64,000 nucleotides of DNA from Candidatus Poribacteria bacterium (GTDB lineage Bacteria; Poribacteria; WGA-4E; WGA-3G), in the NCBI GenBank assembly GCA_021295715.1, contig JAGWBV010000040.1:1-64000 (forward strand), written 5' to 3'. The first letter of the stretch is position 1, and the number at the start of each line of letters is the position of its first letter. Below the pieces are notes generated by a model. It ran no database searches. It saw only the letters and a list, made by a program, of their open reading frames with translations, and had not been told where the DNA came from. Positions 26,468 to 35,437 of the stretch are shown piece after piece. Position numbers and translations under genes: made by a program.

Positions 26468-28049
26468 CTATATTTGAGCAGCAGGATCTGAAGGACGTTC
26501 TTGCACGACAGGAATGACATAACTCCGAATCGTCAAATCCTGTAATGTTTGCGTTTCTACCCGAGATTCGGGGTTTTTGCGATGATCGAAGACGACGTAG
26601 TAGCCTTCGTTCGCATTTTCTATGCTGAGATACTTCGCGAGTTGCTGTTTGCCCGCTTCATAGAGCAGATCACCTTCCCAAATTTTTGTTTCAACAACAT
26701 ACTTGCGCGCTTTATGGAGAATGAGCAGATCTATCCTGCCTCGTCCTGTTTGGACCTCAAGATACATGTTACCACCGACGAGGCGGACAAATTGGTCAAG
26801 ATAAGCGAAGAGGAGATATTGTCCGACATATTCGTGCGGTGTATCTGGGATTTGCAATATTCTGAAACCTGCGCGGGCGATAAAATCTTTGAAGTTATCC
26901 AAGAGAGATGGCATGTGAATGTGTCCATCAGGGGCAAGATAATCTCGAAAGCCGGCGCGGGTGTCTTCCGGAAGGTATTCCCGCTCTAAGCCGTTAATGG
27001 GTTGCTTGAATGCCTGCATAATACGGAACTGATAGATTGGGTTAACAATCTTACATACCCCCCCGGTATCTTCCGCAATCACGCCATACGTAACGAGTTC
27101 GCTGATAACTTCATTGTCCAAGTTGAAGGCCACGCCTTCATCGTAAGAGGCGATCTGCATCAGGATTCTCTCGAAGCGCGGGTCTCTGCGGATATTCGTC
27201 AGCAGGTGCTGAATATTGCGATTCTGTTCACGAAGGAGCCGCGTATGTGCCTTTGAGAAGTGCCCCATCGTGATCGGCTCGGTCTTTGGGATATCCAGTT
27301 CTGTTGTGAGAATTTGGGCGCATCGGTTGACGAGAAAGGGTTGTCCAGCAGTCTGTCTGTGGAGATTTTCGATAACTTCAGGGGCGAAGGCTTGTCCAAC
27401 TTCGTCTGTATATTGCCCAAGAAGTTCACGCACCTGTTCGAGGGTGAAATTGGACACTGCAAACTCGTCATGAATATTGAAGGGAGACACTGAACGGTCA
27501 TAATCAAGTTGAGCGATGCTCTTGATTCCAACGATACCGACGCTGTGTGGACATTGCGGAGCACTGCGGGTGAGGTAGATGCGACGTAGCGAATGAAGGA
27601 AACCTCTCACAGCAGTTTTGGGAATGCCATCAAACTCGTCAATGACAATTCGATACATGCTGGAAAAATCTTATCATCGACAGATGGTCGGTTATCTCTG
27701 CAGTGTCTAAGAACTCTACAAACGCTTCAGTAGGTATGCTTCCACGTTTTCGGAAATTGTGCGCTATCCGCTCGCGAAGATCTTCGGCGAGGTTTGTGTA
27801 AAAATCGACCGAATCTACATCTTCGTATGCTTCAAAGTTGAGTTCAATAGGAAAATAGGTTGGATCCTCCGCGACAAGCATGTCAAGAGCGAATTGAAAA
27901 AACGTGGTTTTGCCGGTTTGGCGCGGTGCGAAAATAACAAGGTATTTTCCATATTTGACGCGATCAATAAAGTCGCTGAGTTCGGCGGTCCGGCTGACAA
28001 TGTAATTTTTCTCTGGGGATACGGGGCCTTCAGTTCCAAATGTTTTCAT
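26468..28049 (-). pseudogene. AAA ATPase / PD-(D/E)XK nuclease, frameshifted copy
   Basis: Two adjoining frames (28049-27639 and 27658-26468) together match the intact paralogue at 45295-46935 end to end. The first has Walker A FAPRQTGKTTFF; the second starts at RIVIDEFDGIPKTAV (Walker B) and runs to the nuclease motif GRGRIDLLILHKARKYVVET followed by KIW. Compared with the paralogue a short segment equal to about QRILQNQ is missing at the junction (27640-27665), so a small deletion shifts the frame. This copy lacks the 27-residue insert of its paralogue. Either decayed or an assembly error; the C-terminal half could still be made from the internal ATG. Confidence 0.75.
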
Positions 28050-28123
28050 TTTTCTTTCTCATCGGCGGGAATGATATAGCAACAAGTGTATCCTATTGAA
28101 AAAATAAATTCAATCTCCCACCT

Positions 28124-29977
28124 CTATGCTTCTCTGGTCATCTCAATGAGATGCGCGCCTTCAAGCCCTAAACGAACATCTGCATCATAACTCGTCACAA
28201 CGACCTGATGTTCTTCAGCGAGTTGACGAATGAAATCGACCATCAACGCCTTTCGTTCTTCATCTAAGTGGAGCGTTGGATCGTCGAAGACAAAGAAGCC
28301 GGGGTTGCCTAATACCTTGGCAAGGGCAACTTTGAAGCAGAGATAGAGGAACATCTTTTCACTGCCACTGAGCAACATCAAACTCCGATCGACACCATCT
28401 ATCGTGAGCGAAGGGAGTAAGTGTTGGCGTTGTAAGTCAATACGCGTTTGTCCGAAAAGTGCCATTTTTTCGAGCCAATGATGCAACTCCTCTTCAGCGG
28501 GTTTGAGGATCTGACGTTGGAGAGTTTCGATGGTTTTGTCCACGCCAGCGCAGGCGAGTTCTAAACTCAGGAGCGTCTTTTCAATTTTAGCTGCGTCTCT
28601 GTTAGTTCGCTGGAGCGCGCCAAGCCTATCCAAACGAACAGCCTCTTGCTGCTTGAGTTGGTCCAGACGTTTCCGCTCCTGATCGATTTGGGCTTTCAAC
28701 TTCGGTTTGTCTAAGCCTGCCGCGGTTTCAGAAGGCAACGCTTCCCCTTCCTGGATTCCCCTTTCTGCGAATCGAGAAGACAACATGCTGAGTTCACTCT
28801 GAATTTCTTCAATTTCGCCGGAGTGTTGTTCAAATCGGGCTAAACGTCCCTGCAAAGTTTGGAGCCGTTGTTCAAGTGCACGACGATGCTTTAAATTCTC
28901 GGTTTCCGTTTCCAATGATTGTTTATAGGTATCCAATTCAGTGCAGCGTTGCGATTTTTCAGCTTCCTTTTCGTCAATAATCTGTTGCACGACTTCGCGC
29001 TCTACCTCCTGATAACAGGTCGGGCAGTGCTGTTCATCGCTTTCAATCAGGGTTCGGAGGGTATTACAGACAGTCGTCAACGCCGCAATCTGCGACTCAA
29101 GACTACCAATCTGTTGTATAAGTGCTTCCCGCTTTTTCTCTAATTCGGTGGCTCCCTGAATACTGGTCTCGATTTTAGTTGTCATTTCTCGCAACGGCTC
29201 AATGCCTTTGAATCCGCGCAACGCTTCGTGCTGCTCGCGTGTGAGCGTGTCCAGTCGCTTTTGCAAGCGGTTCTGGTGCTGTCGCCATTCTGCGATTAAC
29301 GCGGCATCCCCCGCTTCGGCACCGTAAGCGGTTTCCAAACCTTTCAATTTATCTTCAATGCGTTCGATTTCGGCTTGATCCACGTTCTGTGCAGTGAATC
29401 GCAAACTATTCTGATGTGCCCGAATTCTCCCCTGTTCACGTTTCGCTATACGCCGTGTGTCAATGAATCGCTCTCGGACTTCAATGAGCCTGTCAATACC
29501 GAGGAGTGTATGGAGAATATCGCGTCGAGTTGTGGATTGGCGGGCAAGGAATTCAAAAATCTCGCCTTCACGGAGAAAAGTGGTGAGGGCAAGCTGCTCG
29601 TGCATAATGCCGAATTGCTTTTGCAACATCGCTTCTGTCACCTTGACACGTTTTTCGTCGAAAAGCACCTGCCACGCGCCGTTTTTTTCTGAACGGAGTT
29701 GGATACGTTTCCCTGTCGCTCGGTAGAGTTGATAGCGTTCACCATCTACGATGAATTGGAGACCCGCTGTGCCACTATAGGCTTTGGCATTTTTTATGGC
29801 GGAGGTATCCACGCGTGGGACAATCGGTTTTCCGGTTAATGCAAAAAAGATCGCATTGACAAGCGTGCTTTTCCCACTGAAGTTGGGACCGAAAATGAGA
29901 TTGATGCCGTTGTGAAGATCAAAATCGCGCTGTTGGAAACAGCCGAAAGCCTTAAGGCGGATCCGCTCTAACTGCAT
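28124..29977 (-). CDS. Short SbcC/Rad50-like SMC ATPase
   Basis: 617-residue SMC-type ATPase, shorter than SbcC or Rad50 (about 1000). Walker A FGPNFSGKSTLVNAIFFALT is at residues 27-46, a coiled coil follows, and the zinc-hook CPTC lies in EQHCPTCYQEVER, then a second coiled coil, signature LLSGSEKMFLYLCFKVALAK and Walker B FFVFDDPTLHLDEE with switch-like VVVTSYD. So the Rad50 plan is complete but with short arms. The start at 29977 (MQLERIRLKAFG) gives the usual N-terminus; the longer frame overlaps the upstream gene. No SbcD-like nuclease is adjacent; instead a 68-residue protein precedes it by one base. Confidence 0.82.
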   Translation of the reverse strand: MQLERIRLKAFGCFQQRDFDLHNGINLIFGPNFSGKSTLVNAIFFALTGKPIVPRVDTSAIKNAKAYSGTAGLQFIVDGERYQLYRATGKRIQLRSEKNGAWQVLFDEKRVKVTEAMLQKQFGIMHEQLALTTFLREGEIFEFLARQSTTRRDILHTLLGIDRLIEVRERFIDTRRIAKREQGRIRAHQNSLRFTAQNVDQAEIERIEDKLKGLETAYGAEAGDAALIAEWRQHQNRLQKRLDTLTREQHEALRGFKGIEPLREMTTKIETSIQGATELEKKREALIQQIGSLESQIAALTTVCNTLRTLIESDEQHCPTCYQEVEREVVQQIIDEKEAEKSQRCTELDTYKQSLETETENLKHRRALEQRLQTLQGRLARFEQHSGEIEEIQSELSMLSSRFAERGIQEGEALPSETAAGLDKPKLKAQIDQERKRLDQLKQQEAVRLDRLGALQRTNRDAAKIEKTLLSLELACAGVDKTIETLQRQILKPAEEELHHWLEKMALFGQTRIDLQRQHLLPSLTIDGVDRSLMLLSGSEKMFLYLCFKVALAKVLGNPGFFVFDDPTLHLDEERKALMVDFIRQLAEEHQVVVTSYDADVRLGLEGAHLIEMTREA

Positions 29978-29978
29978 A

Positions 29979-30185
29979 TCAGTCGTCTCGCTTTTGGTGA
30001 ATGAGGTCGTAAAGCATTTGGGCTCGAACCTTCTCTCGCCCATTCGTTAAAGTCAGTTCAAATGCACGCACAATCGCTTCAAGTTCAGCCGGACCGAGGG
30101 CTCTATATTTCTCGTCACGCTGAATCAATGCCTCAATTTCTTTTCTGTAAATATACTGCGTTTCGTTTTCAAGGGAGATGTCCAT
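29979..30185 (-). CDS. Small hypothetical partner of the SbcC-like ATPase
   Basis: 68 residues, charged and helical (YRKEIEALIQRDEKYRALGP), no recognised domain. Its stop (TGA at 29979-29981) is one base before the ATG of the SMC ATPase, so the two are almost certainly cotranscribed and coupled. Its size and composition fit a small regulatory or adaptor subunit, which is inference. No strong SD is visible before its ATG. Confidence 0.6.
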   Translation of the reverse strand: MDISLENETQYIYRKEIEALIQRDEKYRALGPAELEAIVRAFELTLTNGREKVRAQMLYDLIHQKRDD

Positions 30186-30320
30186 TTTTGGTATCCATTG
30201 TCTGAATCAGGATTTTCAGGCTTCTTCGATCTTCTCAAGATTATCGTTAGCAGTCGGGATTCGGAGATCCCTCCTACAGGAGAAGTGAACGGAGAACCCA
30301 CAGAGTGTGCCTACTACTTT

Positions 30321-31523
30321 TCAGATTTTCGCTTTGATCTGCATCAAGCGTTCGACGGCTTCGGCGAGGATGGCGTCCGCCATACTAAACATGAACCGAA
30401 ATTTCGTTCTGCCGAGGTGTGGGCGGCTGTAGAAACTCGAACCCGGCACACCACCGACGCCGATCTCTTTCACCAACCAATTCGCAAAGGCTGTGTCATC
30501 AGGGAACCCAAAATCGGTAATGTCGGTCATGATGTAATACGCACCCTCCGGTTCATGACAACGGAATCCGGCTTTCGTGAGGTGCTCAACGAGATATTTA
30601 CGATTCTTGTCGTATTTCGCGACCAAGGTTGCGTGGTAACTCGGCGGCAAATTGAGGGCTACAACGCCCGCACGCTGCAGCGGATGCGGTGCCCCGACGG
30701 TCAAGAAGTCGTGCATTTTACGGATAGCATCTGTCAAAACCGCTGGGGCGATGACGTATCCCAATCGCCATCCCGTCATAGAATATGCCTTACTCAATCC
30801 CGATACGGTAATCGTCCGATCCCGCATTTCTGGTAGTGAACCGATACTGAGATGCGACGTATCATCATAAATCATGTGCTCGTATATTTCATCGGTGATC
30901 GCGAGGCAGTCGTATTCACAGCAAAGGGCGGCAATCTCTTGAAGTTCGTCTTGGGTGAAAACCTTACCGAGTGGGTTATTCGGCGTATTTATGACAATCG
31001 CCTTTGTGTTGGCAGAGAAAGCGTCTCGGAGTTCAGTCGCGTCGTAGGTAAAACGAATTGTGCCATCAGGTGCGGGTGTCTCTTGTAATGCCACATAGAC
31101 GGGTGTTGCACCAGAGATAATAGTATCGGGTCCGTAGTTTTCATAAAAGGGTTCAAAGATGATAATTTCGTCGCTCGGATTGATGATTGCGAGAAGCGAG
31201 GAGAGCATGCCTTCCGTTGAACCGCACGTGACGGTCACATTTCTGTCCGGATCGGTCGGAATACAGTTGAACGTCGTCATCTTATGCGCGATTGCTTCAC
31301 GAAACGCCGGTGCCCCCCACGTGATGCTGTACTGATTATAGCCTTCTTGGATCGCTTCAATCGCGGCGGCTTTGACTTCAGGAGGCGGTTGATATGCTGG
31401 CGTGCCTTGGGAGAGGTTGATTGCATCATAGCGCAGACAGAGTTGTGTCATACCGCGGATGACGGATTCGGTGAAACGGGTGGATTTGTCTGAAAGTTGA
31501 GATTGAACGGTGATTTTGAACAC
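30321..31523 (-). CDS. Pyridoxal-phosphate aminotransferase, class I/II
   Basis: 400-residue fold-type I aminotransferase of the aspartate/kynurenine group. Visible: SQGTPAYQPPPEVKAAA near the N-terminus, substrate-loop YNQYSITWG, NTPNNPLGKVF, ITDEIYEHMIYD (PLP-binding Asp and Tyr) and the PLP lysine in SGLSKAYSMTGWRLGY. The predicted start is GTG at 31523 with GAAGGG close before it. It stands alone between the SMC pair and a repeat element. Substrate undecided: Asp, kynurenine or a keto-acid partner are all possible. Confidence 0.9.
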   Translation of the reverse strand: MFKITVQSQLSDKSTRFTESVIRGMTQLCLRYDAINLSQGTPAYQPPPEVKAAAIEAIQEGYNQYSITWGAPAFREAIAHKMTTFNCIPTDPDRNVTVTCGSTEGMLSSLLAIINPSDEIIIFEPFYENYGPDTIISGATPVYVALQETPAPDGTIRFTYDATELRDAFSANTKAIVINTPNNPLGKVFTQDELQEIAALCCEYDCLAITDEIYEHMIYDDTSHLSIGSLPEMRDRTITVSGLSKAYSMTGWRLGYVIAPAVLTDAIRKMHDFLTVGAPHPLQRAGVVALNLPPSYHATLVAKYDKNRKYLVEHLTKAGFRCHEPEGAYYIMTDITDFGFPDDTAFANWLVKEIGVGGVPGSSFYSRPHLGRTKFRFMFSMADAILAEAVERLMQIKAKI

Positions 31524-31544
31524 CCCTTCATCAAGGTGAATGTA

Positions 31545-31642
31545 TTAAGCAATATTATGAAAGCAATATCAGGTTTTGAGGAAGGGTGGAAGCACAGGAA
31601 GACTGGAAGAAACGCCGTGTTCCCTATCTTCCAACTTTCCAT
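31545..31642. repeat. Dispersed element related, inverted, to 48690-48795
   Basis: GCAATATCAGGTTTTGAGGA followed by GGGTGGAAGCACAGGAAGAC and a pyrimidine-rich inverse. The complement of this stretch recurs at 48690-48795, and part of it at 15790-15845. Internal GGAAG/CTTCC inverse repeats could form a long imperfect hairpin. Confidence 0.6.
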
Positions 31643-31696
31643 CCCAATTGTGAATGCAAAACTTCAATGTTAATTCTTAAACTTGCTTATCAGCCC

Positions 31697-32260
31697 CTAT
31701 GCCTCGGTTTTGTAACTCAAAATGATACCGTCGTCTAAAGGGATGTCAACTGAGTGTAGTAGCGGTGTGCTAAAGACGAATTCGACGTAGTCGGGCATTT
31801 CATCGCGCATTGTTACGGTGTCATCAGCGACAATCAGACCCCCAGGACGAATGTGGGGGAATGCCAATTCGAGGTAGCGTCGATACTCATGTTTCTCAGC
31901 ATCAAGGAATACAAGATCAAAGGTGGCATCGCATTTCGGTATTTCGTCGAGTGCGTTTCCGACACGGACTTCGACGATACGCTCTAACCCGACTTCCTGA
32001 AGATGCGCCTGCGCTTCTTCAGCCCGTTTCTGATCGAACTCAAGGGTGATGAGTCTACCCCCTGTCTCCTTCAACGCGGCAGCGAGCCAGATTGTGGAGT
32101 AGCCGTTGCTTGTCCCGACTTCGAGCACGTTTTGTGCTTGAATGGTGCGGATAAGAATAGAGAGGAATTGTCCATTCTCCGGCGCGATATTGGTATACTG
32201 TTTTGCTGTCTTTTCGAGGCGTTTTAGGATGGATTCGTAATTTTCCATAGTGTCCGGCAT
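31697..32260 (-). CDS. O-methyltransferase, class I SAM-dependent
   Basis: 187-residue catechol-O-methyltransferase-like enzyme. SAM motif I reads VLEVGTSNGYSTIWLAAAL, followed by LITLEFDQKRAEEAQ, the metal/catalytic DLVFLDAEKHEYRRYLELAF and GGLIVADDTV. Length matches the short bacterial family. ATG at 32260. It is followed by a REP-like palindrome and the convergent-side terminator of the LamG gene. Substrate unknown. Confidence 0.86.
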   Translation of the reverse strand: MPDTMENYESILKRLEKTAKQYTNIAPENGQFLSILIRTIQAQNVLEVGTSNGYSTIWLAAALKETGGRLITLEFDQKRAEEAQAHLQEVGLERIVEVRVGNALDEIPKCDATFDLVFLDAEKHEYRRYLELAFPHIRPGGLIVADDTVTMRDEMPDYVEFVFSTPLLHSVDIPLDDGIILSYKTEA

Positions 32261-32317
32261 CTCGCTGGCTTTCTTATATGAAGATGAGAAATTTATTTCG
32301 ACAATTCCCTAACAATG

Positions 32318-32345
32318 TCCAGTGCGGTTACAAACCGCACCTACC
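32318..32345. repeat. REP-like palindrome GTGCGGTT..AACCGCAC
   Basis: GTGCGGTTACAAACCGCACC followed by TACCGGTATGG. Near-identical copies lie at 40903-40940 and 54739-54765, all intergenic and in the same orientation. Confidence 0.7.
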
Positions 32346-32365
32346 GGTATGGAAAAATAAAGAGA

Positions 32366-32395
32366 GAGGCGACAAAAATTGCCGCCTCATTTTTG
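32366..32395 (-). terminator. Hairpin terminator after the LamG gene
   Basis: GAGGCG (32366-32371) pairs with CGCCTC (32383-32388), with T-rich flanks on both sides, immediately after the LamG stop at 32396. It could work in both directions. Confidence 0.7.
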
Positions 32396-33178
32396 TTAGC
32401 GAAGTCTCTTAATTTTGCCCCAAGATGTGGCGAGTTTATCTTTTGGATTCACAGCCAAAAATTCATCAGCCCCCATCTCCATACTCTGTTCCATCTCGTC
32501 ATCAGAGAGGGCGCGATTCCAGAGCCGAACTTCATCAACTATACCGGGCCACGCTTCACCAGACCAGGTCCCGATCTGAACTCGGCTCGTAGCACCTGCG
32601 GGTGCGACAGGGTTGTTAGAGTCCTGCTCGTGCGTGACTTTGCCGTCTACATAAATCTTAACTTTGCCTTTGTTGTCACTTGTATGGGTATAGGACAGGT
32701 AATACCATTTGCCGGTATCAAGTCCCGTCTTGTTATCGTTGATATCCAAGAACCCGCCGCCAGCACCGTTTGTCCAGACCTTGATGCCGTTTCCGGGGTT
32801 CATCCCATAGCCGAATCCGATGTGTCTTCCACCGCCACCCATGCGAGTGCCAAAAACGATTGCGTGGGCACTCGGCAGCCGGTCAAGATTAATCCATGCG
32901 GCTTGCGTGATTTCGTCTTCAATGTGGAAAACCGCGTCGTCCTCAACAGCGACAAAATCGCTGGACGCGCTGAATTCAAGAGCCTTTCCGAATTTACCAT
33001 CAACCCACTTGGGTCCGCCGTTCAGTTCACCTATAAAGCCGTTTTCGGAAAAGTCATCAACCTTATCACCCGCACCTTCATCAAGCGGCATATAGAGAAC
33101 GAGCCCTTCCAGCAAATCGGCAGCAGCATAAGTGCTGCAAACCAGGGCAAGCATTAAGACAATAAACAGTTGTTTCAC
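32396..33178 (-). CDS. Secreted LamG-domain protein with C-terminal KLATSWGKIK tag
   Basis: 260 residues. Signal peptide (MKQLFIVLMLALVCSTYAAA), then one LamG/concanavalin-like domain at about 22-235: LVLYMPLDEGAGDKVDDFSE, FVAVEDDAVFHIEDEITQAA, KVKIYVDGKVTHEQD and IVDEVRLWNRALSDDEM are the usual LamG strand motifs. The protein ends NPKDKLATSWGKIKRLR. The same tail ends three other unrelated secreted proteins in the window (57405, 60452, 61213). Start codon is GTG with GGAGG 6 bases upstream. Promoter at 33212-33240. Probably a surface carbohydrate- or protein-binding module; ligand unknown. Confidence 0.85.
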   Translation of the reverse strand: MKQLFIVLMLALVCSTYAAADLLEGLVLYMPLDEGAGDKVDDFSENGFIGELNGGPKWVDGKFGKALEFSASSDFVAVEDDAVFHIEDEITQAAWINLDRLPSAHAIVFGTRMGGGGRHIGFGYGMNPGNGIKVWTNGAGGGFLDINDNKTGLDTGKWYYLSYTHTSDNKGKVKIYVDGKVTHEQDSNNPVAPAGATSRVQIGTWSGEAWPGIVDEVRLWNRALSDDEMEQSMEMGADEFLAVNPKDKLATSWGKIKRLR

Positions 33179-33211
33179 TTGTTACCTCCATAGTAGATAA
33201 TTATACGTATA

Positions 33212-33240
33212 ATAATACCACAAAATGTAGCACCTGTCAA
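33212..33240 (-). promoter_or_regulatory. Sigma70 promoter of the LamG gene
   Basis: On the minus strand TTGACA (33235-33240), 17-base spacer, TATTAT (33212-33217), about 33 bases before the GTG start. Consensus quality is high. Confidence 0.8.
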
Positions 33241-33266
33241 GGATGTTTCATCGTGGTGAAATAGGT

Positions 33267-34103
33267 TTACTGGAACAGCTGCCAACTTCTGCCGGGTAGG
33301 TCGACGCGAAACACCTCTACATTTCCTCGGTCTGCCATCGTGACGTAACACGTGCATCCATCTGAACCGCCGAAAGCGATATTGGAGCAAAGCTTACCCG
33401 TTAACTGGACTTCCAGCAGCACCTCACCTGCCGGTGAGAGTTTCGCGACTGTCCCTTTGCCGTGTCGAGTGACGTAAAGATTGCCTTCAATATCGCACCG
33501 CATGCCGTCCATGTTGAAATCCGGGAACTGGATCAGAAGGCGTTTGTTGCGAATCTCGCCTTCAGCTGATAGGTCATAAGCCCAGATGTTCCGTTGCGCG
33601 GATTCGTTGACATACAGCACCTTTTCATCAGGACTCACTTCGATACCGTTTGTAGTGCCCATACCTGCTTCCAGTAAAGTCACCGCTCCATCCGTATCGA
33701 CCCGCCAGATTTGTCCAGTTGACGCACCCCAATTCGGGTCGCTGGCATAGAGGATATCGTTCGCACCTATGGCGATATCGTTCGGTTGATTCATGGTCGG
33801 CTCATGCGCATGGATAGTAATGTGCCGTGTGTCCATATCCACTTTCAGGACGTTGTGATTCGTGTAATCAGCGATGAACATGAACCCTTCGCTGTTGAAA
33901 CGGATACCGTTGCCGATGCTACCGGTGGGAAGTTCGACAAAAACACTCGCTGCGCCGTCAGGTGTCACCTTGCCGATGGTGTGCTGCCGTTCGTAGTTAA
34001 CAGCATATAGATTTCCCTCTGCATCACAGGCGGGTCCCTCGATTCCTGATGTAAATCCGTTAACGGATGTAAATTCTTGACTGACAAAAAGTTCTTCGTT
34101 CAT
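33267..34103 (-). CDS. SMP-30/gluconolactonase family protein
   Basis: 278-residue six-blade beta-propeller of the SMP-30/LRE group, metal-dependent lactonases. Visible blade motifs: EGPACDAEGNLYAVNYE (metal-binding Glu near the start), GIRFNSEGFMFIADYTNHNV, PNDIAIGANDILYASDPNWG (Asn-Asp metal ligands), GIEVSPDEKVLYVNESAQRN and GMRCDIEGNLYVTRHG. No signal peptide, so cytoplasmic. Its substrate may be a sugar lactone. It precedes no recognisable sugar operon; next downstream is the LamG gene. Confidence 0.87.
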   Translation of the reverse strand: MNEELFVSQEFTSVNGFTSGIEGPACDAEGNLYAVNYERQHTIGKVTPDGAASVFVELPTGSIGNGIRFNSEGFMFIADYTNHNVLKVDMDTRHITIHAHEPTMNQPNDIAIGANDILYASDPNWGASTGQIWRVDTDGAVTLLEAGMGTTNGIEVSPDEKVLYVNESAQRNIWAYDLSAEGEIRNKRLLIQFPDFNMDGMRCDIEGNLYVTRHGKGTVAKLSPAGEVLLEVQLTGKLCSNIAFGGSDGCTCYVTMADRGNVEVFRVDLPGRSWQLFQ

Positions 34104-34124
34104 TGACTTTGTGATTCCTCGAAT

Positions 34125-35297
34125 TCAGTTTGCGGTGCAAAGCACGAACACACCGGTATAGGCATGTGCGAAGTTACGTCCACCGATCGGTGCGAACTCC
34201 GAATTCCCGAAAAACCCGATAACGGGGAGTCCTGGAAACTTCTCTTGAATCACACCGATGTCGTGATTTGCTACACCATATAATCCCTTACCACGACCTA
34301 AGCAGTTGAAATAGAGCCCGAAGGCAGGTGTGTGTTGACGTGTTCTTTCAGCTAATTGTGTAATAATATCCTGGATTTCTTCTGCGGCGGCGTTAGGATT
34401 TCGTAAATGGAACTGCACCAATTGTCCTTCCGTTACCTCCTCAGATACAGCCAGGGCATCATGCTCCTCATTAATACCGACAAGATTACGAATTAGAAAA
34501 TCTCCCCGGATCGGATTTTTGTTTTCAGGATCCATCGCGATACCGACGAAAACTGTGCCACCTGAGCGACGAATATCGTCCTGTGTTAGCAATTGTAGGC
34601 TTCCCTTAAATTGTTCCAATGCAGGTTCACCGTCCAACTCGAAAATAACGCGTCCCTCTGCTCTTGTGACTTCACGGGGTCTACCGATGGGTTGACATCC
34701 TTGTGCAACGCCGATCTCCGTGTTGAAGTCACCCGTCAAGAGGATACCCGTCAGTCCACCTTCTGTTGCCTCTTCTCCCTTCCAATGATACATCTGTGCC
34801 CCTGTCGCATCGCCAGAAACAGCGGCACCCACGACAGGTAATTCTGTTCCGTCATCACCAATATGCTTCACGAGTTCTGCTGGATTCACGGCTCGAACAT
34901 CTGGGAAAATGACGAGAAGGGAGTCATCACCGAGTCCAGACTGAATATCTTTTTCTATCTGTTTGCCCACTTCCGCTGCTGTCCCGTGTGCACTGAAGGA
35001 TACTGCCGAAAGTTGCTCACTACGGATAACCATGACTGCGAGGGCTGGTTCTTCTTCAAACTCCCCTGCTGAGGTCAGAACGCTCAGCCCGCTACATCCA
35101 ATGAGTTCATCACAATTGGAGTTAGAGTGAACCACTTGGTACAGGTCCTCATATTCCGTTTGATAGTTAATGGTTGCAAATACGATGGCGAGATCGGCTT
35201 TGGCGATACCTGCGTTTCCCATTGCCATTAGTGTTGCGCGCGCTGCGGCTTCCACAGTTGAGAGACTTTGCGAATGCCCCACACCTACATGAATCAT
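34125..35297 (-). CDS. FIST domain signal-transduction protein
   Basis: 390 residues with a FIST N domain (VGVGHSQSLSTVEAAARATL to VMVIRSEQLSAVSFSAHGTA) followed by FIST C (LVGINEEHDALAVSEEVTEG and PAFGLYFNCLGRGKGLYG, ending PVIGFFGNSEFAPIGGRNFA). These proteins are thought to sense small ligands such as amino acids. The ATG at 35297 is chosen because GGAGGT is 7 bases upstream. No transmembrane segment. It shares its upstream region with a divergent gene. Confidence 0.88.
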   Translation of the reverse strand: MIHVGVGHSQSLSTVEAAARATLMAMGNAGIAKADLAIVFATINYQTEYEDLYQVVHSNSNCDELIGCSGLSVLTSAGEFEEEPALAVMVIRSEQLSAVSFSAHGTAAEVGKQIEKDIQSGLGDDSLLVIFPDVRAVNPAELVKHIGDDGTELPVVGAAVSGDATGAQMYHWKGEEATEGGLTGILLTGDFNTEIGVAQGCQPIGRPREVTRAEGRVIFELDGEPALEQFKGSLQLLTQDDIRRSGGTVFVGIAMDPENKNPIRGDFLIRNLVGINEEHDALAVSEEVTEGQLVQFHLRNPNAAAEEIQDIITQLAERTRQHTPAFGLYFNCLGRGKGLYGVANHDIGVIQEKFPGLPVIGFFGNSEFAPIGGRNFAHAYTGVFVLCTAN

Positions 35298-35323
35298 CTG
35301 TCCCACCTCCCCTTTTGCCGTAA

Positions 35324-35352
35324 ATAATACAGTATCCACAAGAAAAGGTCAA
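35324..35352 (-). promoter_or_regulatory. Promoter of the FIST gene
   Basis: Minus strand TTGACC (35347-35352), 17-base spacer, TATTAT (35324-35329), 27 bases before the start at 35297. Confidence 0.75.
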
Positions 35353-35383
35353 CAATTAGCTTAAAAAGGCAACAGGTTTTTCG

Positions 35384-35412
35384 TTGACAATCCGTGCAGG
35401 TCGTGTTATTAT
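35384..35412 (+). promoter_or_regulatory. Sigma70 promoter of the 145-residue membrane protein
   Basis: TTGACA (35384-35389), 17-base spacer, TATTAT (35407-35412). It rules out the far upstream TTG as start codon of the next gene, because that codon is the -35 box. Confidence 0.8.
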
Positions 35413-35437
35413 ATTTTTAAATTCGACGCAGGACATT

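Noticed and set aside
30198-30836. 212-codon plus-strand frame opposite the aminotransferase
   Set aside because: Runs through repeats and is antisense to a clear PLP enzyme.
32315-33157. 280-codon plus-strand frame opposite the LamG gene
   Set aside because: The LamG minus frame has signal peptide, domain motifs, SD and promoter; the plus frame is its antisense shadow.
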